DNA of 64,000 nt from Cybelea sp963824595 (GTDB lineage: Bacteria; Vulcanimicrobiota; Vulcanimicrobiia; Vulcanimicrobiales; Vulcanimicrobiaceae). Below, piece after piece: positions 43,905 through 53,599 of this stretch; position 1 is the first letter of the stretch; the number at the start of each line of letters is the position of its first letter. The stretch is from positions 496,001-560,000 of the forward strand of contig CAWGPY010000002.1 of assembly GCA_963824595.1 (NCBI GenBank), written 5' to 3'. The notes under the pieces are model-generated. The model did no database searches, was not told the DNA's origin, and worked only from the letters and a program-made list of their open reading frames with translations. A program made the translations under genes and the position numbers.

Positions 43905-44911
43905 GGAGGAAAGGAAAACGGCAGGTTGGGGTTAGCCGTCAGCGTGAGCGGGTCCACGCGCACCGCGTCGCCCTGGCAGTAGGCCGCCGCCGCGATCATG
44001 GCCGCGTTGTCGGTGCAATACTTCGGCGACGGGATGAAGGCCGGGACGCCGTTGCGTTCGGCCCACGCGCGAAACGCCGCCTGCAGCGCCGAGTTCGCCG
44101 CGACGCCGCCCGACAGCGACACCGCGTTGTAGCTGTCGCGTTCGTACGCGGCCGCTAGCCGCGCCATCAGCACGTCCACGACCGCCGCCTGAAACGACGC
44201 CGCGATGTCTTCGCGCTTTGCCCCTTTGCCCGCCTCGGATTCCAAGAAGTAGCGCACCGACGTCTTGAGGCCGGAGAAGGAGAGGTCGAGCGAGTCGCCG
44301 GCCGGACGGTGGCGCGGAAACGGATGCGCGCGCGGATCGCCGCGCTGCGCCAGCGCGTCGAGCGCCGGCCCGCCGGGATAGGGAAGCCCCAGCAGGCGCG
44401 CCGTCTTGTCGTAGGCCTCGCCGGCCGCGTCGTCGTGCGTGCGGCCCAGCACGCGCATGTCCGTCGCGGATCGTACGGCGACCAGCTGCGAGTGTCCGCC
44501 CGAAACGAGCAGCGTGAGAAACGAGTAGGGCGGCGCCATCCCGCGGTCGAGAAACGGCGCGAAGACGTGGCCGTGCAGATGGTTCACGCCGTAGAGCGGA
44601 CGCCGCAGCGCGAACGCGTACGCCTTCGCCGCCGCAACGCCGACGACGAGGCTGCCGATCAGCCCCGGGCCGCACGTGACCGCGATGCCGTCAATGTCCG
44701 CGAACGTCGTCTGCGCGCGCTCCAGCGCGTGTTCCACGGCCGCGGAGAGCAACGCGACGTGACGCCGGCTCGCGATCTCCGGCACGATGCCGCCGTACTT
44801 GGCGTGGAACTCGTCCTGGTTCGTGGCGACGCTCGAACGCACGTCGCCGCCGTCGCCGAGCACGGCCGCGGCTGTGTCGTCGCACGACGTTTCGATGCCG
44901 AGCAAGAGCAC
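43892..44911 (-). CDS. tsaD: tRNA N6-adenosine threonylcarbamoyltransferase
   Basis: 339 aa from GTG 44911 (VLLLGIETSCDDTAAAVL), the usual start; ATG 44983 would add an unconserved leader. TsaD completes t6A37 synthesis on ANN-decoding tRNAs. The metal-binding NHLHGH motif, VTCGPGLIGSLVVG, LLVSGGHSQLV, GEAYDKTARLLGLPYPGGP and SLSGGVAANSAL are all present. The last residues and TGA stop come from the intergenic repeat, so the C-terminus may have been reset. Divergent from the glycosidase gene. Confidence 0.96.
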   Translation of the reverse strand: MLLLGIETSCDDTAAAVLGDGGDVRSSVATNQDEFHAKYGGIVPEIASRRHVALLSAAVEHALERAQTTFADIDGIAVTCGPGLIGSLVVGVAAAKAYAFALRRPLYGVNHLHGHVFAPFLDRGMAPPYSFLTLLVSGGHSQLVAVRSATDMRVLGRTHDDAAGEAYDKTARLLGLPYPGGPALDALAQRGDPRAHPFPRHRPAGDSLDLSFSGLKTSVRYFLESEAGKGAKREDIAASFQAAVVDVLMARLAAAYERDSYNAVSLSGGVAANSALQAAFRAWAERNGVPAFIPSPKYCTDNAAMIAAAAYCQGDAVRVDPLTLTANPNLPFSFPPLSS

Positions 44912-44969
44912 GTGCCCGGAATTAGCGATCGGGAGGAGCGCGCCTGCAAAGCAAGCGAACGACGCGGGC

Positions 44970-47393
44970 GTGGGCGCTCGCATCTTTGGCTCCGGCGAAC
45001 GAATCTCGGTCTATGAGGTCGCCGATTCGGAGCTCGCCGTCGGCAGCACCCTCGGCGGACCGAAGGGCGCGATCGTCATCAAGGCGTCGGGCGCGCTCGA
45101 GAAGTTCTACTCGAGCGACCTCGGCCAAACGCTGCTGGAAGGCCTCGAGATTCAGTTCTGGGACGCCCCGACCGGCGCCGCGCGGGCGAAGACCGGCGGC
45201 GAGTTTCGCATCCATCCCGATCTTCAGGAGTACACCTACCGCATTGACGACGGCGTGACCGTCAACGAGCAGCTGTTCGTGCTCAACCGGTTCGACATCG
45301 GCGACCGCGTCGATCCGCTGATCGCGTATCTGATCGTCGAGATCCGCAACGACTCGAACGAGTTGCGCGAGCTCGACAGCCTGACCGGCGCGCTGCTGCG
45401 CGGAACGACGGAACGCGACGTGCGCGCGACCTACGACCGCGACCTGCGCGCGTTCGTCGCATGGAACGCCGGCGTGCCCGGCTGCGCCCGCGCGATTCGC
45501 ACGACGCACGCGCCCTCGAGCTACGAGGTGACCGGCGATCACGGAAAGATGAACCGGCCGCATTTCGGCGGGAAGCTTTCGAACGGGATCGAGCGCAACG
45601 TGGCCGACCCGGTCGCCCTGTTCCACTATCGCCACCGGCTGGCGCCGGGCGCGCGGCGCCGGCACGCGTTCGCAATGGCCGCGTCGCCGTCGGGAGCGCG
45701 CGGCGTTCGGACGGCGCTCGCCCGCGCGCCCAGCGCGCAGACGGCGCGCGCGCAGACGCGCCGGCACTTTCAAAAGGTGCTGTCGCGCTCGGTCGTCGTC
45801 ACCCCCGACGCGACGGTCAACCGCGGCGTGCTGTGGGCCAAGGCGAACATGCTGCGCACGCAGCTCAAGGCGCCGACGGGGTGGTGCTTCGTCAACGACC
45901 CGACGCGCTCGAACAACAGCGTCGGCCGCGATACCGCGTCGTTCGGGCTGGGCTCCGATTACCTGATGCCGGAGTTCTCGCGCGAGTCGCTGCGCTGGTA
46001 TCTGCGCCACGCGCAGCGCAGCGGAAAGATCGTCGAATACTACGACGTTCGCAACGGCAAGGCCAACGACTACGGCCTGAACGTCAACGACGACACGCCG
46101 CTCGTCATCCTCGCCGTCGGGCATCACTATCTCGTGACCGGCAACCTGGAGTTCGTGCGCGAGTCGTACCCGGCCGCGAAACGCGCCGCGGAGTATCTGC
46201 TGTCGCAGCGCGACGAGCGCGGCCTGGTCTGGTGCACCGCGACCGGGACCGGAATGCCGGGGATCGTCGGCTGGCGCAACATCATTGACGACTACCGCAT
46301 CTCGGGAGCGTCCACCGAGGTGAACTCCGAATGCTACGGCGCGCTCGTCTCGATGTCGCTGATGGCGGACGTCCTGGGGAAGCCGAAGGACAAGGCGCGG
46401 TTCGAGCGCGAGGCGGCCGAGCTGCGCGCCGCGATCAACCGGCACCTGCTCGATCCCGAGACCGGGCTCTACTATCTCGACATTGACGTTGACGGCCGGC
46501 CGCGCTCGAACGTGACCGTTGACATGCTGTTTCCGGTGCTGCTCGGCGTGGCCGATCACGACACCGCCGCGCGCATCGTCAGCCGGCTCAGCATCCCGTC
46601 CTTCTGGACGGAGGCCGGCATCCGCACCGTCGCGCGCGACGACCTGGAGTACAGCCCGACGCGAAGCTGGGGGCTGCTCGGCGGCGTCTGGGTCGGCATG
46701 ACGTTCGTGTTCGCGCTGGCGGCGGCGCGTTTCAACCCCGGGTTCATGGCCTACGCGCTCGCCGCGAGCTTCCAGCACTACTCGCGCGATCCGGGCCGGC
46801 ACAACACGGTGCCGGGGCAGTTCTCGGAGTGGCTGCACGGCGAGACGCTCGCGAATCAGGGGATGATGCTCTCGCCCTGGTATCCGCCGCGCTACCTGTG
46901 GTCGGCGATCGAGGGCGCGTGCGGCCTGCAGATCCGCGGATCGCCGCCGGCGTGCAACCCGCGCCTGGCCCCGCAATGGAAGTGGATCGGCGCGCGCAAC
47001 GTGCCGTTTCGCGGCAAGAGCCTGAGTTGGTTCGCCGTGCGCCTGCCCGAGCCGACGCTGTATGCGAACTTCGAATGCGCGAGCGATATGAGCCTGCACC
47101 GCTATACGCGCGACGTCACGCCGATGCTGCAGCGGGGCGACGACGTGACCGAGATCGCGTTCGGGCGCGGCTCCGATTACGTGATCTTCCTGGGCAACAC
47201 GTCGTCGCGCACGGTCACCACGCCGCTGCGTTTCGCGCGGCGCTTAAGCGGCCGGTACGACGTGCGCTACTTCACGAGCCTGTTGGGCGAGTGGGGGCAC
47301 CGCCTCAACGTTGACGGCCGCGACCTCGAGCGCGGCTTCGCCTTAGACATTGACGCGTTGGGCTTCAGCCTGATCGAGCTCAAGCGCGCATAG
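44970..47393 (+). CDS. Large (alpha/alpha)6-barrel glycoside hydrolase (GH63/amylo-1,6-glucosidase-like)
   Basis: 807 aa from GTG 44970 (VGARIFGSGERISVYEVAD); no signal peptide. An N-terminal beta-sandwich (residues ~1-250) is followed by a six-hairpin barrel with VLWAKANMLRTQLKAPTGW, NDPTRSNNSVGRDTASFGL, DDTPLVILAVGHHYLVTG, STEVNSECYGALVSMSLMA and PTRSWGLLGGVWVGMTFVF. The DTASF and NSECY acidic residues are candidate catalytic groups. It probably removes alpha-linked glucose or mannose; substrate uncertain. Confidence 0.75.
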   Translation: MGARIFGSGERISVYEVADSELAVGSTLGGPKGAIVIKASGALEKFYSSDLGQTLLEGLEIQFWDAPTGAARAKTGGEFRIHPDLQEYTYRIDDGVTVNEQLFVLNRFDIGDRVDPLIAYLIVEIRNDSNELRELDSLTGALLRGTTERDVRATYDRDLRAFVAWNAGVPGCARAIRTTHAPSSYEVTGDHGKMNRPHFGGKLSNGIERNVADPVALFHYRHRLAPGARRRHAFAMAASPSGARGVRTALARAPSAQTARAQTRRHFQKVLSRSVVVTPDATVNRGVLWAKANMLRTQLKAPTGWCFVNDPTRSNNSVGRDTASFGLGSDYLMPEFSRESLRWYLRHAQRSGKIVEYYDVRNGKANDYGLNVNDDTPLVILAVGHHYLVTGNLEFVRESYPAAKRAAEYLLSQRDERGLVWCTATGTGMPGIVGWRNIIDDYRISGASTEVNSECYGALVSMSLMADVLGKPKDKARFEREAAELRAAINRHLLDPETGLYYLDIDVDGRPRSNVTVDMLFPVLLGVADHDTAARIVSRLSIPSFWTEAGIRTVARDDLEYSPTRSWGLLGGVWVGMTFVFALAAARFNPGFMAYALAASFQHYSRDPGRHNTVPGQFSEWLHGETLANQGMMLSPWYPPRYLWSAIEGACGLQIRGSPPACNPRLAPQWKWIGARNVPFRGKSLSWFAVRLPEPTLYANFECASDMSLHRYTRDVTPMLQRGDDVTEIAFGRGSDYVIFLGNTSSRTVTTPLRFARRLSGRYDVRYFTSLLGEWGHRLNVDGRDLERGFALDIDALGFSLIELKRA

Positions 47394-47401
47394 CGCCCCG
47401 G

Positions 47402-49099
47402 CTAGAGGCTGAAGACGTAGAGGGTGCCGCCGAGCGGGATCTTTCGGAACATCGGCGCGACCTTTTTACCGCCCCAGAACGGCGCCACGCCGCCATAGCC
47501 GCTCTGGACCGCGACGTATTGCTTGCCGTCCACGCGATAGCTCACGGGCTGGCCGACAAAGCCCGAGCGGGCGAGAAACGTCCACAGCACCTTGCCCGTT
47601 CGGGCGTCGAACGCGTAGAATTTTTGGTCGGGCGTGCCGCTGAAGACCAGGTCGCCCGCCGTCGACAGCGTGCCGTCGGTCCACGGGAACTTCGTTTCCT
47701 TGCTCCAGACGCGCGCGCCCGTTCGCAGGTCGAACGCTTGGAGCGCCCCCCAGCCGAAGGCGCCTCGCACGGGCTCGACGGCGAAGCCCTCGTCGAGCGC
47801 GGCGGCACCGTTGTGCACGACCTTCGGCGGCTGCTCGCCGCTGAGCTTCATGCAGGTGCGCATGGTGGGGACGAAGACGCGCTGGAGGCGCTCGTCGAGA
47901 GCGAACGACCACCAATTGTCGCCGCCGAAGAACGCGGGACAGGTGAAGACGGTTTGGCCGATGCGGGGCTTGAGCGACGAGTTCACGATGCCAGTCCGCC
48001 GGCGCCGGTCGTACCCGGTGACGGACGTCGCCTTCGTATACCGCCGCATGTAGATGAGCGAACCGTCGCGCCGATCCATGAGGTAGAGCCAGCCGTTGCG
48101 CGCCGCCTGGAAGACGGCGTGGCGCATCCGTCCGCCGGCGGTGACGTCAACCAGCAGCGGCGTCGCCGTCGCGTCGTAGTCCCACGGGTCGTTCGGCGTT
48201 TGCTGAAAGTACCACTTCAGCTTGCCGCTGTCCGGATCGATCGCGAGGATCGAGTCGGTAAATAGATTCTGTCCCGGGCGTTCGACCCAGAGCCAGGGCG
48301 ACGGATTGCTGGTGCCGACGAAGATCGTGTTGGTCGCAGGGTCGTAACTCGGGGTCATCCACGGGCATCCGCCGCCGCGCTGGTACGTGACGCCGGGCCA
48401 GGTGTCGCCGCCGGGCGAGCCCGGTGCGGGAATCGTGTAGAAGCGCCACCGCTGCGCGCCGGTGGCGGCGTCGAGCGCTTCCAGGAAGCCGCGGCGTCCG
48501 TATTCTCCGCACGCCACGCCCGCGACGATCTTCCCGTGCACGGCGAGCGGCGCCGCGGTCATGGCGTAGCCCACCCCGGGCGGCGCGATCGCCGCGTTCC
48601 AGACGACCTTGCCGCTACGGGCGTCGAGCGCGACGACGTGGTTGTCGATCGTCGCCAAATACGCGTCGTTCCCGTAGAGCGCAACCCCGCGATTGACCGT
48701 GTCGCAGCAGACCGTTCGCAGCGCGATCTTGGGAATTTCGTGGTCGTACTCCCAGAGCTGCTTGCCGGTGACGGCATCGAGCGCGTAGACGCGGTCGAGC
48801 GGTGTCGTGACGATCATCGTGCGACCGTTGACGATCGGGGGCGCTTCGTAGCCTTCGGGGATGGACACCTCGTGCGTGAAGGCCACGTGCAGACGCGTCA
48901 CGTTCCTCGCGTTGATTTGGTCGAACGGGGCATACGCGTGCGCGTCGTACGTCCGCAGGTACATCAGCCAGCCGTCATCGTGGGCGGCGCCGCGGAGGCG
49001 TGAATCCGTTACCGTCGTCCACGCCGGCGTGACCCCGCCGCTCTGACTCGCACACGCGCCGAGAGCAATCGCCGCGACGAGCCAAAGCCCGCCTTTCAC
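47402..49099 (-). CDS. PQQ-dependent dehydrogenase-like quinoprotein, lipoprotein
   Basis: 565 aa from GTG 49099, which overlaps the cytochrome c stop (GTGA). Signal with lipobox ALGAC. Eight-bladed propeller repeats (YALDAVTGKQLWEYDHEI, VALDARSGKVVWNAAI, YAFDARTGKVLWTF). RTVCCDTVNRG has the adjacent-Cys pair that stacks on PQQ in methanol/ethanol dehydrogenases. Lacks a fused cytochrome; the neighbouring cytochrome c at 49096 is the likely acceptor. Likely substrates are alcohols or sugars. Confidence 0.88.
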   Translation of the reverse strand: MKGGLWLVAAIALGACASQSGGVTPAWTTVTDSRLRGAAHDDGWLMYLRTYDAHAYAPFDQINARNVTRLHVAFTHEVSIPEGYEAPPIVNGRTMIVTTPLDRVYALDAVTGKQLWEYDHEIPKIALRTVCCDTVNRGVALYGNDAYLATIDNHVVALDARSGKVVWNAAIAPPGVGYAMTAAPLAVHGKIVAGVACGEYGRRGFLEALDAATGAQRWRFYTIPAPGSPGGDTWPGVTYQRGGGCPWMTPSYDPATNTIFVGTSNPSPWLWVERPGQNLFTDSILAIDPDSGKLKWYFQQTPNDPWDYDATATPLLVDVTAGGRMRHAVFQAARNGWLYLMDRRDGSLIYMRRYTKATSVTGYDRRRRTGIVNSSLKPRIGQTVFTCPAFFGGDNWWSFALDERLQRVFVPTMRTCMKLSGEQPPKVVHNGAAALDEGFAVEPVRGAFGWGALQAFDLRTGARVWSKETKFPWTDGTLSTAGDLVFSGTPDQKFYAFDARTGKVLWTFLARSGFVGQPVSYRVDGKQYVAVQSGYGGVAPFWGGKKVAPMFRKIPLGGTLYVFSL

Positions 49100-49467
49100 G
49101 GCCCGAAGGGCGCCTTCGACTCGAGCGCGGCGCGCTCGGTCAGCGGCGCCGACGCCGGCGCGTGCCCGTGCGCCTTGAGCAAGAACGCCAAGATCTCCAG
49201 GTATTCCTCGGTCGTCATTCCCCCCGCGTCGCCGGCGGGCATGTGGGCGGTCATGTACTGCCATACGTAGCTCACGGTCTCCCATTGAACGTTGCTGCCG
49301 GCGCCGCTCAGCGCCGGTCCGATTTCGCCCTCGAGGCTGGCGCCATGACATTCGGCGCACCGTTCGTAAAATAAGATCTGGCCCTTCGTGGCTTGCGCGT
49401 CGGTATAAGGCGGCGCGGGGATCGAAGCGAGCACCACCGCGACTGCCGCAACGATGGGGCGAATCAT
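49096..49467 (-). CDS. Cytochrome c, single haem
   Basis: 123 aa; start ATG 49467 overlaps the CtaG stop by 4 bp. Signal peptide MIRPIVAAVAVVLASIPAP, haem site CAECH in GQILFYERCAECHGASLEGEIGPALSG, and an axial Met in the MTAHMPAGDAGG loop. Lies between CtaG and the PQQ dehydrogenase, so it probably carries electrons from the quinoprotein to the terminal oxidase. Confidence 0.92.
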   Translation of the reverse strand: MIRPIVAAVAVVLASIPAPPYTDAQATKGQILFYERCAECHGASLEGEIGPALSGAGSNVQWETVSYVWQYMTAHMPAGDAGGMTTEEYLEILAFLLKAHGHAPASAPLTERAALESKAPFGP

Positions 49468-50141
49468 GCGTGTGCCGTCTCGCGCGCCGACCACGCCGCG
49501 AGCGTCAGCAGCAGCGCGGCGAAGACGACGAAGCCGCCCCCGATCCACATCACCGCCGCGGCGTTCTGCTGATCCGCCAGCGCGGCGGTCGCGGAGCCGA
49601 AGGCGGCGGCGTAGTGCGGGTAGAGCGGTCCGCGCGCCGCGCCCAGCGCCATTCCCAGCAGCGCGCCCTGCGGCAGCGCGACGGCGAGATAGAGCAGCCG
49701 GGCCGGATAGCTCATCGGGCGCAGCGGCGGCGGCGCGAGCACGGGCAGCCAGAACGCGACGCCCGCCGCGAGGTAGAGCAGATGCTCGGCCGCGTGCACG
49801 GACCCGTACTCGAGCGCGAGCTCGTAGAGCGGCGAAAAGTGCGTGAGCCAGAGCGTCGCGACGAACGCGACGAGCCCGACCGGCGGCAGCGCGAGCACGT
49901 GCAGCGGACGGGTCGCGCGCACGAGCGCCGCCGTCACGCGTTTGCCCGCGACGCGCGCGAACGCGTCGAACGGACGCGCCAGCAGCAGCAGCGGCGCGAC
50001 GAGGAGCGCAAGCATCAGATGCTGCGCCATGTGCCAGGCGAACGACGCGTCGGCGAGCCGGTCCAGCGGCGGCGAGATCGCGGCCGCGCCGGCCAGTGCG
50101 GCCGCCGCGAGGCAGAGCGCCGCCCGGTGACGACGCGTCAC
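49464..50141 (-). CDS. ctaG: Cytochrome c oxidase assembly protein CtaG (caa3 type)
   Basis: 225 aa from GTG 50141, overlapping the cytochrome b stop (GTGA). About six membrane helices; the family pattern HMAQHLMLALLVAPLLLLARP and SVHAAEHLLYLAAGVAFWLPV (several conserved His) belongs to the DUF1404/CtaG group that helps insert copper into caa3 oxidases. It is part of the same transcript as cytochrome b and COX3. Confidence 0.9.
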   Translation of the reverse strand: MTRRHRAALCLAAAALAGAAAISPPLDRLADASFAWHMAQHLMLALLVAPLLLLARPFDAFARVAGKRVTAALVRATRPLHVLALPPVGLVAFVATLWLTHFSPLYELALEYGSVHAAEHLLYLAAGVAFWLPVLAPPPLRPMSYPARLLYLAVALPQGALLGMALGAARGPLYPHYAAAFGSATAALADQQNAAAVMWIGGGFVVFAALLLTLAAWSARETAHA

Positions 50142-51508
50142 GGCAGCGGCTCCTCTTCGAAGCCGCCGCTCGCGGTGCGGCGCAGGCGCACGCGCGGCGC
50201 CGGCTGCACGCCGCCTCGCGCGCGCAGCTCGCGCGCCAGCGCGTAGGCAATTGCGAAGCCGGCGATCGGCGCGACGACGCAGAACGCGCGATAGAAGCCG
50301 GTGATCGCCGTGATCGGAAGGTGAACGTAGCGCGCCTGCACGTCGTCGCTGCCGGCCAGCGTCAACCCCAGCGCGAAGAGCGCCGCCGCGACGCCCACGC
50401 CGGTGCGCCACGGTACCTCGCGGGGGTTGTCGAGCAGTTGATGCGCGGCGCGATCCTTGCGAATCGCGGCGTCTATCCACGGCCAGGCAAGCATGACCGC
50501 GAACACGACGCACGGCAGCAGCACCGCCGGCCAGAACGGCGACGGTACGGTGTGGCCGAAGAGGTGGATCGCCCACGGCGGCCCCATCCGCAGGGCGCCC
50601 TCGATCCAGCCGATATACCAATCCGGCTGGGCCGGACTCACCGCCCTCCACGGGTCGTACGGACCCCACAGCCAAATGGGATTGATCTGCACGAGCGCGC
50701 CGAGCGCCGCAAGCACGGCCACCACGGCGAGCCCGAGCGCGAGCGACTTCGCCGCGTAGTTCGGCACGAGCGGCGAGCCGACGACGTTGCGTTCGGTGCG
50801 GCCCGGCCCCGGAAACTGCGCGTGCTTCTGCCGCCAGACGATGGCAAGGTGCACGACGATCAGCGCGGCGATCGCGGCCGGCACCAGATAGACGTGTGCG
50901 ACGAAGAGCCGCGGCAGCAGCTGCGCGGTCGGGTAGACGCCGCCGATCAGCAGCGTCGTGAGCCACGTGCCCACGACGGGAATCGCGAGCGCCACCGAGA
51001 CGGCGATGCGCAGACCGATGCCGCTGAGCAGATCGTCCGGCAGCGAGTAACCGGTGAAGCCGGCAAACATCGCGAGCCACAATAGCAACACGCCGACCAC
51101 CCAGTTGATCTCGCGCGGCCTGCGAAACGCTCCGGTGAAGAAGATGCGCCCCATGTGGACCGCGATGCCGGCGACGAAGACCAGCGCGGCCCAGTGATGG
51201 ATCTGCCGCACCAGCAGCCCCGCGTTCACCGCGAAGCTCAGCGCCATCGCCGACGCGTATGCGCCGGAGACGTTCGCGCCGTCGAGCAGCGCGTAGGGCC
51301 CGTGGTAGACGACCTTCGAGGCGCTGGGATCGAAGAACAGCGCCAAAAACGTGCCGGTCGCCACGAGCACGCCGAACACGTACGCGTTGATCTCGCCGAG
51401 CATGAACGACCAATGGTCGGGAAACGCCTTGCGCAGCGCGTGGCGCACGAAGTGCGCCGTACCGAGGCGATCGTCGGCGTAGCGCAACGCGCGTTCCATC
51501 AGCGTCAT
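50138..51508 (-). CDS. petB: Cytochrome b (full-length fused b subunit)
   Basis: 456 aa with eight or more helices. The first half has QIHHWAALVFVAGIAVHMGRIFFTGAF, NWVVGVLLLWLAMFAGFTGYSLP and AHVYLVPAAIAALIVVHL, giving the four haem His in two pairs 13-14 residues apart; the second half (WYIGWIEGALRMGPPW, PFWPAVLLPCVVFA) holds the quinol site. A PDWYIGWIEG box replaces the classical PEWY. Works with the adjacent Rieske protein to oxidise quinol. Start and stop overlap neighbours by 4 bp. Confidence 0.95.
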   Translation of the reverse strand: MTLMERALRYADDRLGTAHFVRHALRKAFPDHWSFMLGEINAYVFGVLVATGTFLALFFDPSASKVVYHGPYALLDGANVSGAYASAMALSFAVNAGLLVRQIHHWAALVFVAGIAVHMGRIFFTGAFRRPREINWVVGVLLLWLAMFAGFTGYSLPDDLLSGIGLRIAVSVALAIPVVGTWLTTLLIGGVYPTAQLLPRLFVAHVYLVPAAIAALIVVHLAIVWRQKHAQFPGPGRTERNVVGSPLVPNYAAKSLALGLAVVAVLAALGALVQINPIWLWGPYDPWRAVSPAQPDWYIGWIEGALRMGPPWAIHLFGHTVPSPFWPAVLLPCVVFAVMLAWPWIDAAIRKDRAAHQLLDNPREVPWRTGVGVAAALFALGLTLAGSDDVQARYVHLPITAITGFYRAFCVVAPIAGFAIAYALARELRARGGVQPAPRVRLRRTASGGFEEEPLP

Positions 51509-52302
51509 CCGCGCTCCCAGAAACCCGGCCCGACGGGCTGCGGAAAGTCGCCCGTCGCGCGCAGGATTCCGTCGGCGCCCACCTCGATCGGCAGGCGCGG
51601 CAGCGGGTGGTCCGCGGGGCCCGAGACCACCGCGCCGTCGTCAACGACGTCGAACAGCGACTGATGGCACGGGCACAACAGCTGCTTCGTCCGCGCACGA
51701 TAGAGCGCTACCGGGCAGCCGGCGTGCGTGCAGAGCCGCGAGTAGGCGACGTAGCCATCGGCGCCGCCGTCCGGCAGCCGGATCAGCGTGGCCTGCGACT
51801 GCGCGTCGCCGACCGCGCCGGCGGGGAAGACGGTCACCGCCGAGTCAACGTTGAGATCGGTCACGCGGACGACCGATCCGTCCTCGCGCACGACGGCGTC
51901 GCCCTTGCGCCAGCGCGTGTGGAAGAGTGCGTCGCCGGGGGCAGGCCCGAGCGATCGCAGCGGCACGACGAGCGCAGCAGCGAAAGACGCGAGCGCGGCG
52001 CCGAGCAGCGCCAGCAGCATCCTCGGGCGCCCGATCGCGCGCGCGTCTTCGCCCGCTTCGCTTCGCTCGGCGGCGCGATCGTCCGCGGGCGACGGGTACG
52101 TGTCGAGCCGGTCCACGACGACCGCGGCGGGTACGATCCAGAACGCCCAGCCGAGCGCGGCCGCGCCGAGGCCGGCCGCGGCGATCGCGATCGAGAGCCC
52201 CTCGTAGAGCCGGTCGCCGCCGGTCGCGTAGGCCGCGATGAACAGCGCGCTGCCCGCGACGGACGCGAGCAGGGCCAGCGCGATCGCGGCCTGCCGCGTC
52301 AT
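51505..52302 (-). CDS. petC: Rieske iron-sulphur protein with extra membrane segment
   Basis: 265 aa from ATG 52302. Two N-terminal membrane helices (IALALLASVAGSALFIAAYA and GLSIAIAAAGLGAAALGWAFWIV) then a polar link, a third helix (LLALLGAALASFAAALVV) and the Rieske fold with CTHAGC and CPCHQS 2Fe-2S ligands. Standard Rieske proteins have one anchor, so this is a membrane-extended form, seen also in Actinobacteria. Overlaps cytochrome b and COX3 genes. Confidence 0.94.
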   Translation of the reverse strand: MTRQAAIALALLASVAGSALFIAAYATGGDRLYEGLSIAIAAAGLGAAALGWAFWIVPAAVVVDRLDTYPSPADDRAAERSEAGEDARAIGRPRMLLALLGAALASFAAALVVPLRSLGPAPGDALFHTRWRKGDAVVREDGSVVRVTDLNVDSAVTVFPAGAVGDAQSQATLIRLPDGGADGYVAYSRLCTHAGCPVALYRARTKQLLCPCHQSLFDVVDDGAVVSGPADHPLPRLPIEVGADGILRATGDFPQPVGPGFWERG

Positions 52303-52889
52303 CGCACGAAGTAGATCGTGGCGAAGATGCCGAGCCACACCACGAAGACGAAATGCCAGTAGTAGGTCATCGCCTCGGCTCCCGCGCGGTGATTGGCCAT
52401 CAGGGCGCGGCTGCGCATGCCGATCAGGAGCGCCGCCAGGATCCCGATGCCGGCGATCACGTGCAGCAAGTGGAAGCCCGTCAGCGCGTAGTAGATCGAG
52501 CCGTAGGCGTTGGTCGCGATGGTGAACGCGTTGCCGGCGTAGCCGTGCAGCGCGACGGCGACGAAGCCGATCGCCGCCACGATGGCTGCGGCGGTCCAGG
52601 CCCGCGCCGCGCGGAAGCGGCCGCGGTCCATCGCCTTCGTCGCGAGCACCATCACCGCCGACGCGGCGAAGAGCAGGAACGTCCCGAAGGCGGCTTGGGC
52701 GGTGTCGAGGCGCACCATGGGCGGCGGCCACTGCGCGTTGGTCGCGCGCAGCTCGTAATACGAGGCAAAGAGCGCGGCAAAGAACATCAGTTCGGACGCG
52801 AGGAACAGCACCACGCCGAAGACGAGCGGATGCGCGCGAACCGGTAACGGCGCAAGCGACCGAGCGCTACCGTTCGCAGAGGAAGCCAT
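52299..52889 (-). CDS. ctaE: Cytochrome c oxidase subunit III
   Basis: 196 aa from ATG 52889, five membrane helices (the short bacterial form). HPLVFGVVLFLASELMFFAALFASYYELRA, LTGFHLLHVIAGIG and AMTYYWHFVFVVWLGIFATIYF are diagnostic. First gene of the minus-strand respiratory operon and divergent from subunit II by 44 bp, so both halves of the oxidase share one control region. Confidence 0.95.
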   Translation of the reverse strand: MASSANGSARSLAPLPVRAHPLVFGVVLFLASELMFFAALFASYYELRATNAQWPPPMVRLDTAQAAFGTFLLFAASAVMVLATKAMDRGRFRAARAWTAAAIVAAIGFVAVALHGYAGNAFTIATNAYGSIYYALTGFHLLHVIAGIGILAALLIGMRSRALMANHRAGAEAMTYYWHFVFVVWLGIFATIYFVR

Positions 52890-52933
52890 GCGTACTGACT
52901 ACCCGCGGCGCGTTTTCTCTACACGCGGCGCAA

Positions 52934-53599
52934 GTGGGTACAACGCACGACGTGGAGTGGTTGGCGAACCCCGCGTCGAGCCACGGCGTTGCGATGCGCG
53001 CCGACTGGTATATTTTCATGGGCGCCGGGATCTTCGTCGGGATCTTCGTCTACGCGTGCGTCTTCTGGTGCCTGGTCGCCTATCGGCGGCGGCGCCGCGC
53101 CGCGGCCGAGCAGTTCGAGAGCAACGCGCCCATCGAGATTCTCTACGTCGCCGTTCCCCTGCTGATGGTGATCGGGCTTTTCGGCGCGACGCTGGCGTTC
53201 GAGGCGCCGGTGGATCGCGTGCTGGCCGCGCCGGCCAACCGGATCGCCGCGACGGCCTTTCGCTGGTCGTGGGAGTTTTCGTATCCCAACGGCAGGAGCG
53301 TCTACGGCACGCCCGCCGCGCCGCCGACGCTCTATCTGCCGCTCGGGGAGGCCACGGAGATCGATCTGCGGTCGGCCGACGTCACGCACTCGTTCTGGGT
53401 GCCGGCGTTTCTCTTCAAGCGCGACGCCATTCCGGGCATGACCAACGTCTTCGACCTGACGCCCACGCGCCTCGGCGCGTTTCCCGCGCGCTGCGCGCAG
53501 TTCTGCGGCCTCGATCACGCGGCGATGACGTTCGTGGTGCGGGTGGTGCCGCGCGTCGATTACGATCGTTTTCTGGCGAGCGGAGACGCGATTCAATGA
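52934..53599 (+). CDS. ctaC: Cytochrome c oxidase subunit II
   Basis: 221 aa from GTG 52934. Two membrane helices (WYIFMGAGIFVGIFVYACVFW; ILYVAVPLLMVIGLFGATL) and a CuA domain with DVTHSFWVPAFLFKRD and CAQFCGLDHAAM supplying His, two Cys, His and Met. There is no fused cytochrome c, so a separate cytochrome donates electrons. The stop overlaps ctaD by 4 bp. Confidence 0.95.
   Translation: MGTTHDVEWLANPASSHGVAMRADWYIFMGAGIFVGIFVYACVFWCLVAYRRRRRAAAEQFESNAPIEILYVAVPLLMVIGLFGATLAFEAPVDRVLAAPANRIAATAFRWSWEFSYPNGRSVYGTPAAPPTLYLPLGEATEIDLRSADVTHSFWVPAFLFKRDAIPGMTNVFDLTPTRLGAFPARCAQFCGLDHAAMTFVVRVVPRVDYDRFLASGDAIQ

Noticed and set aside
44922..47099. 725-aa minus-strand ORF
   Set aside because: Shadow of the glycosidase gene in another frame; Arg/Ala/Val-rich composition without domains.
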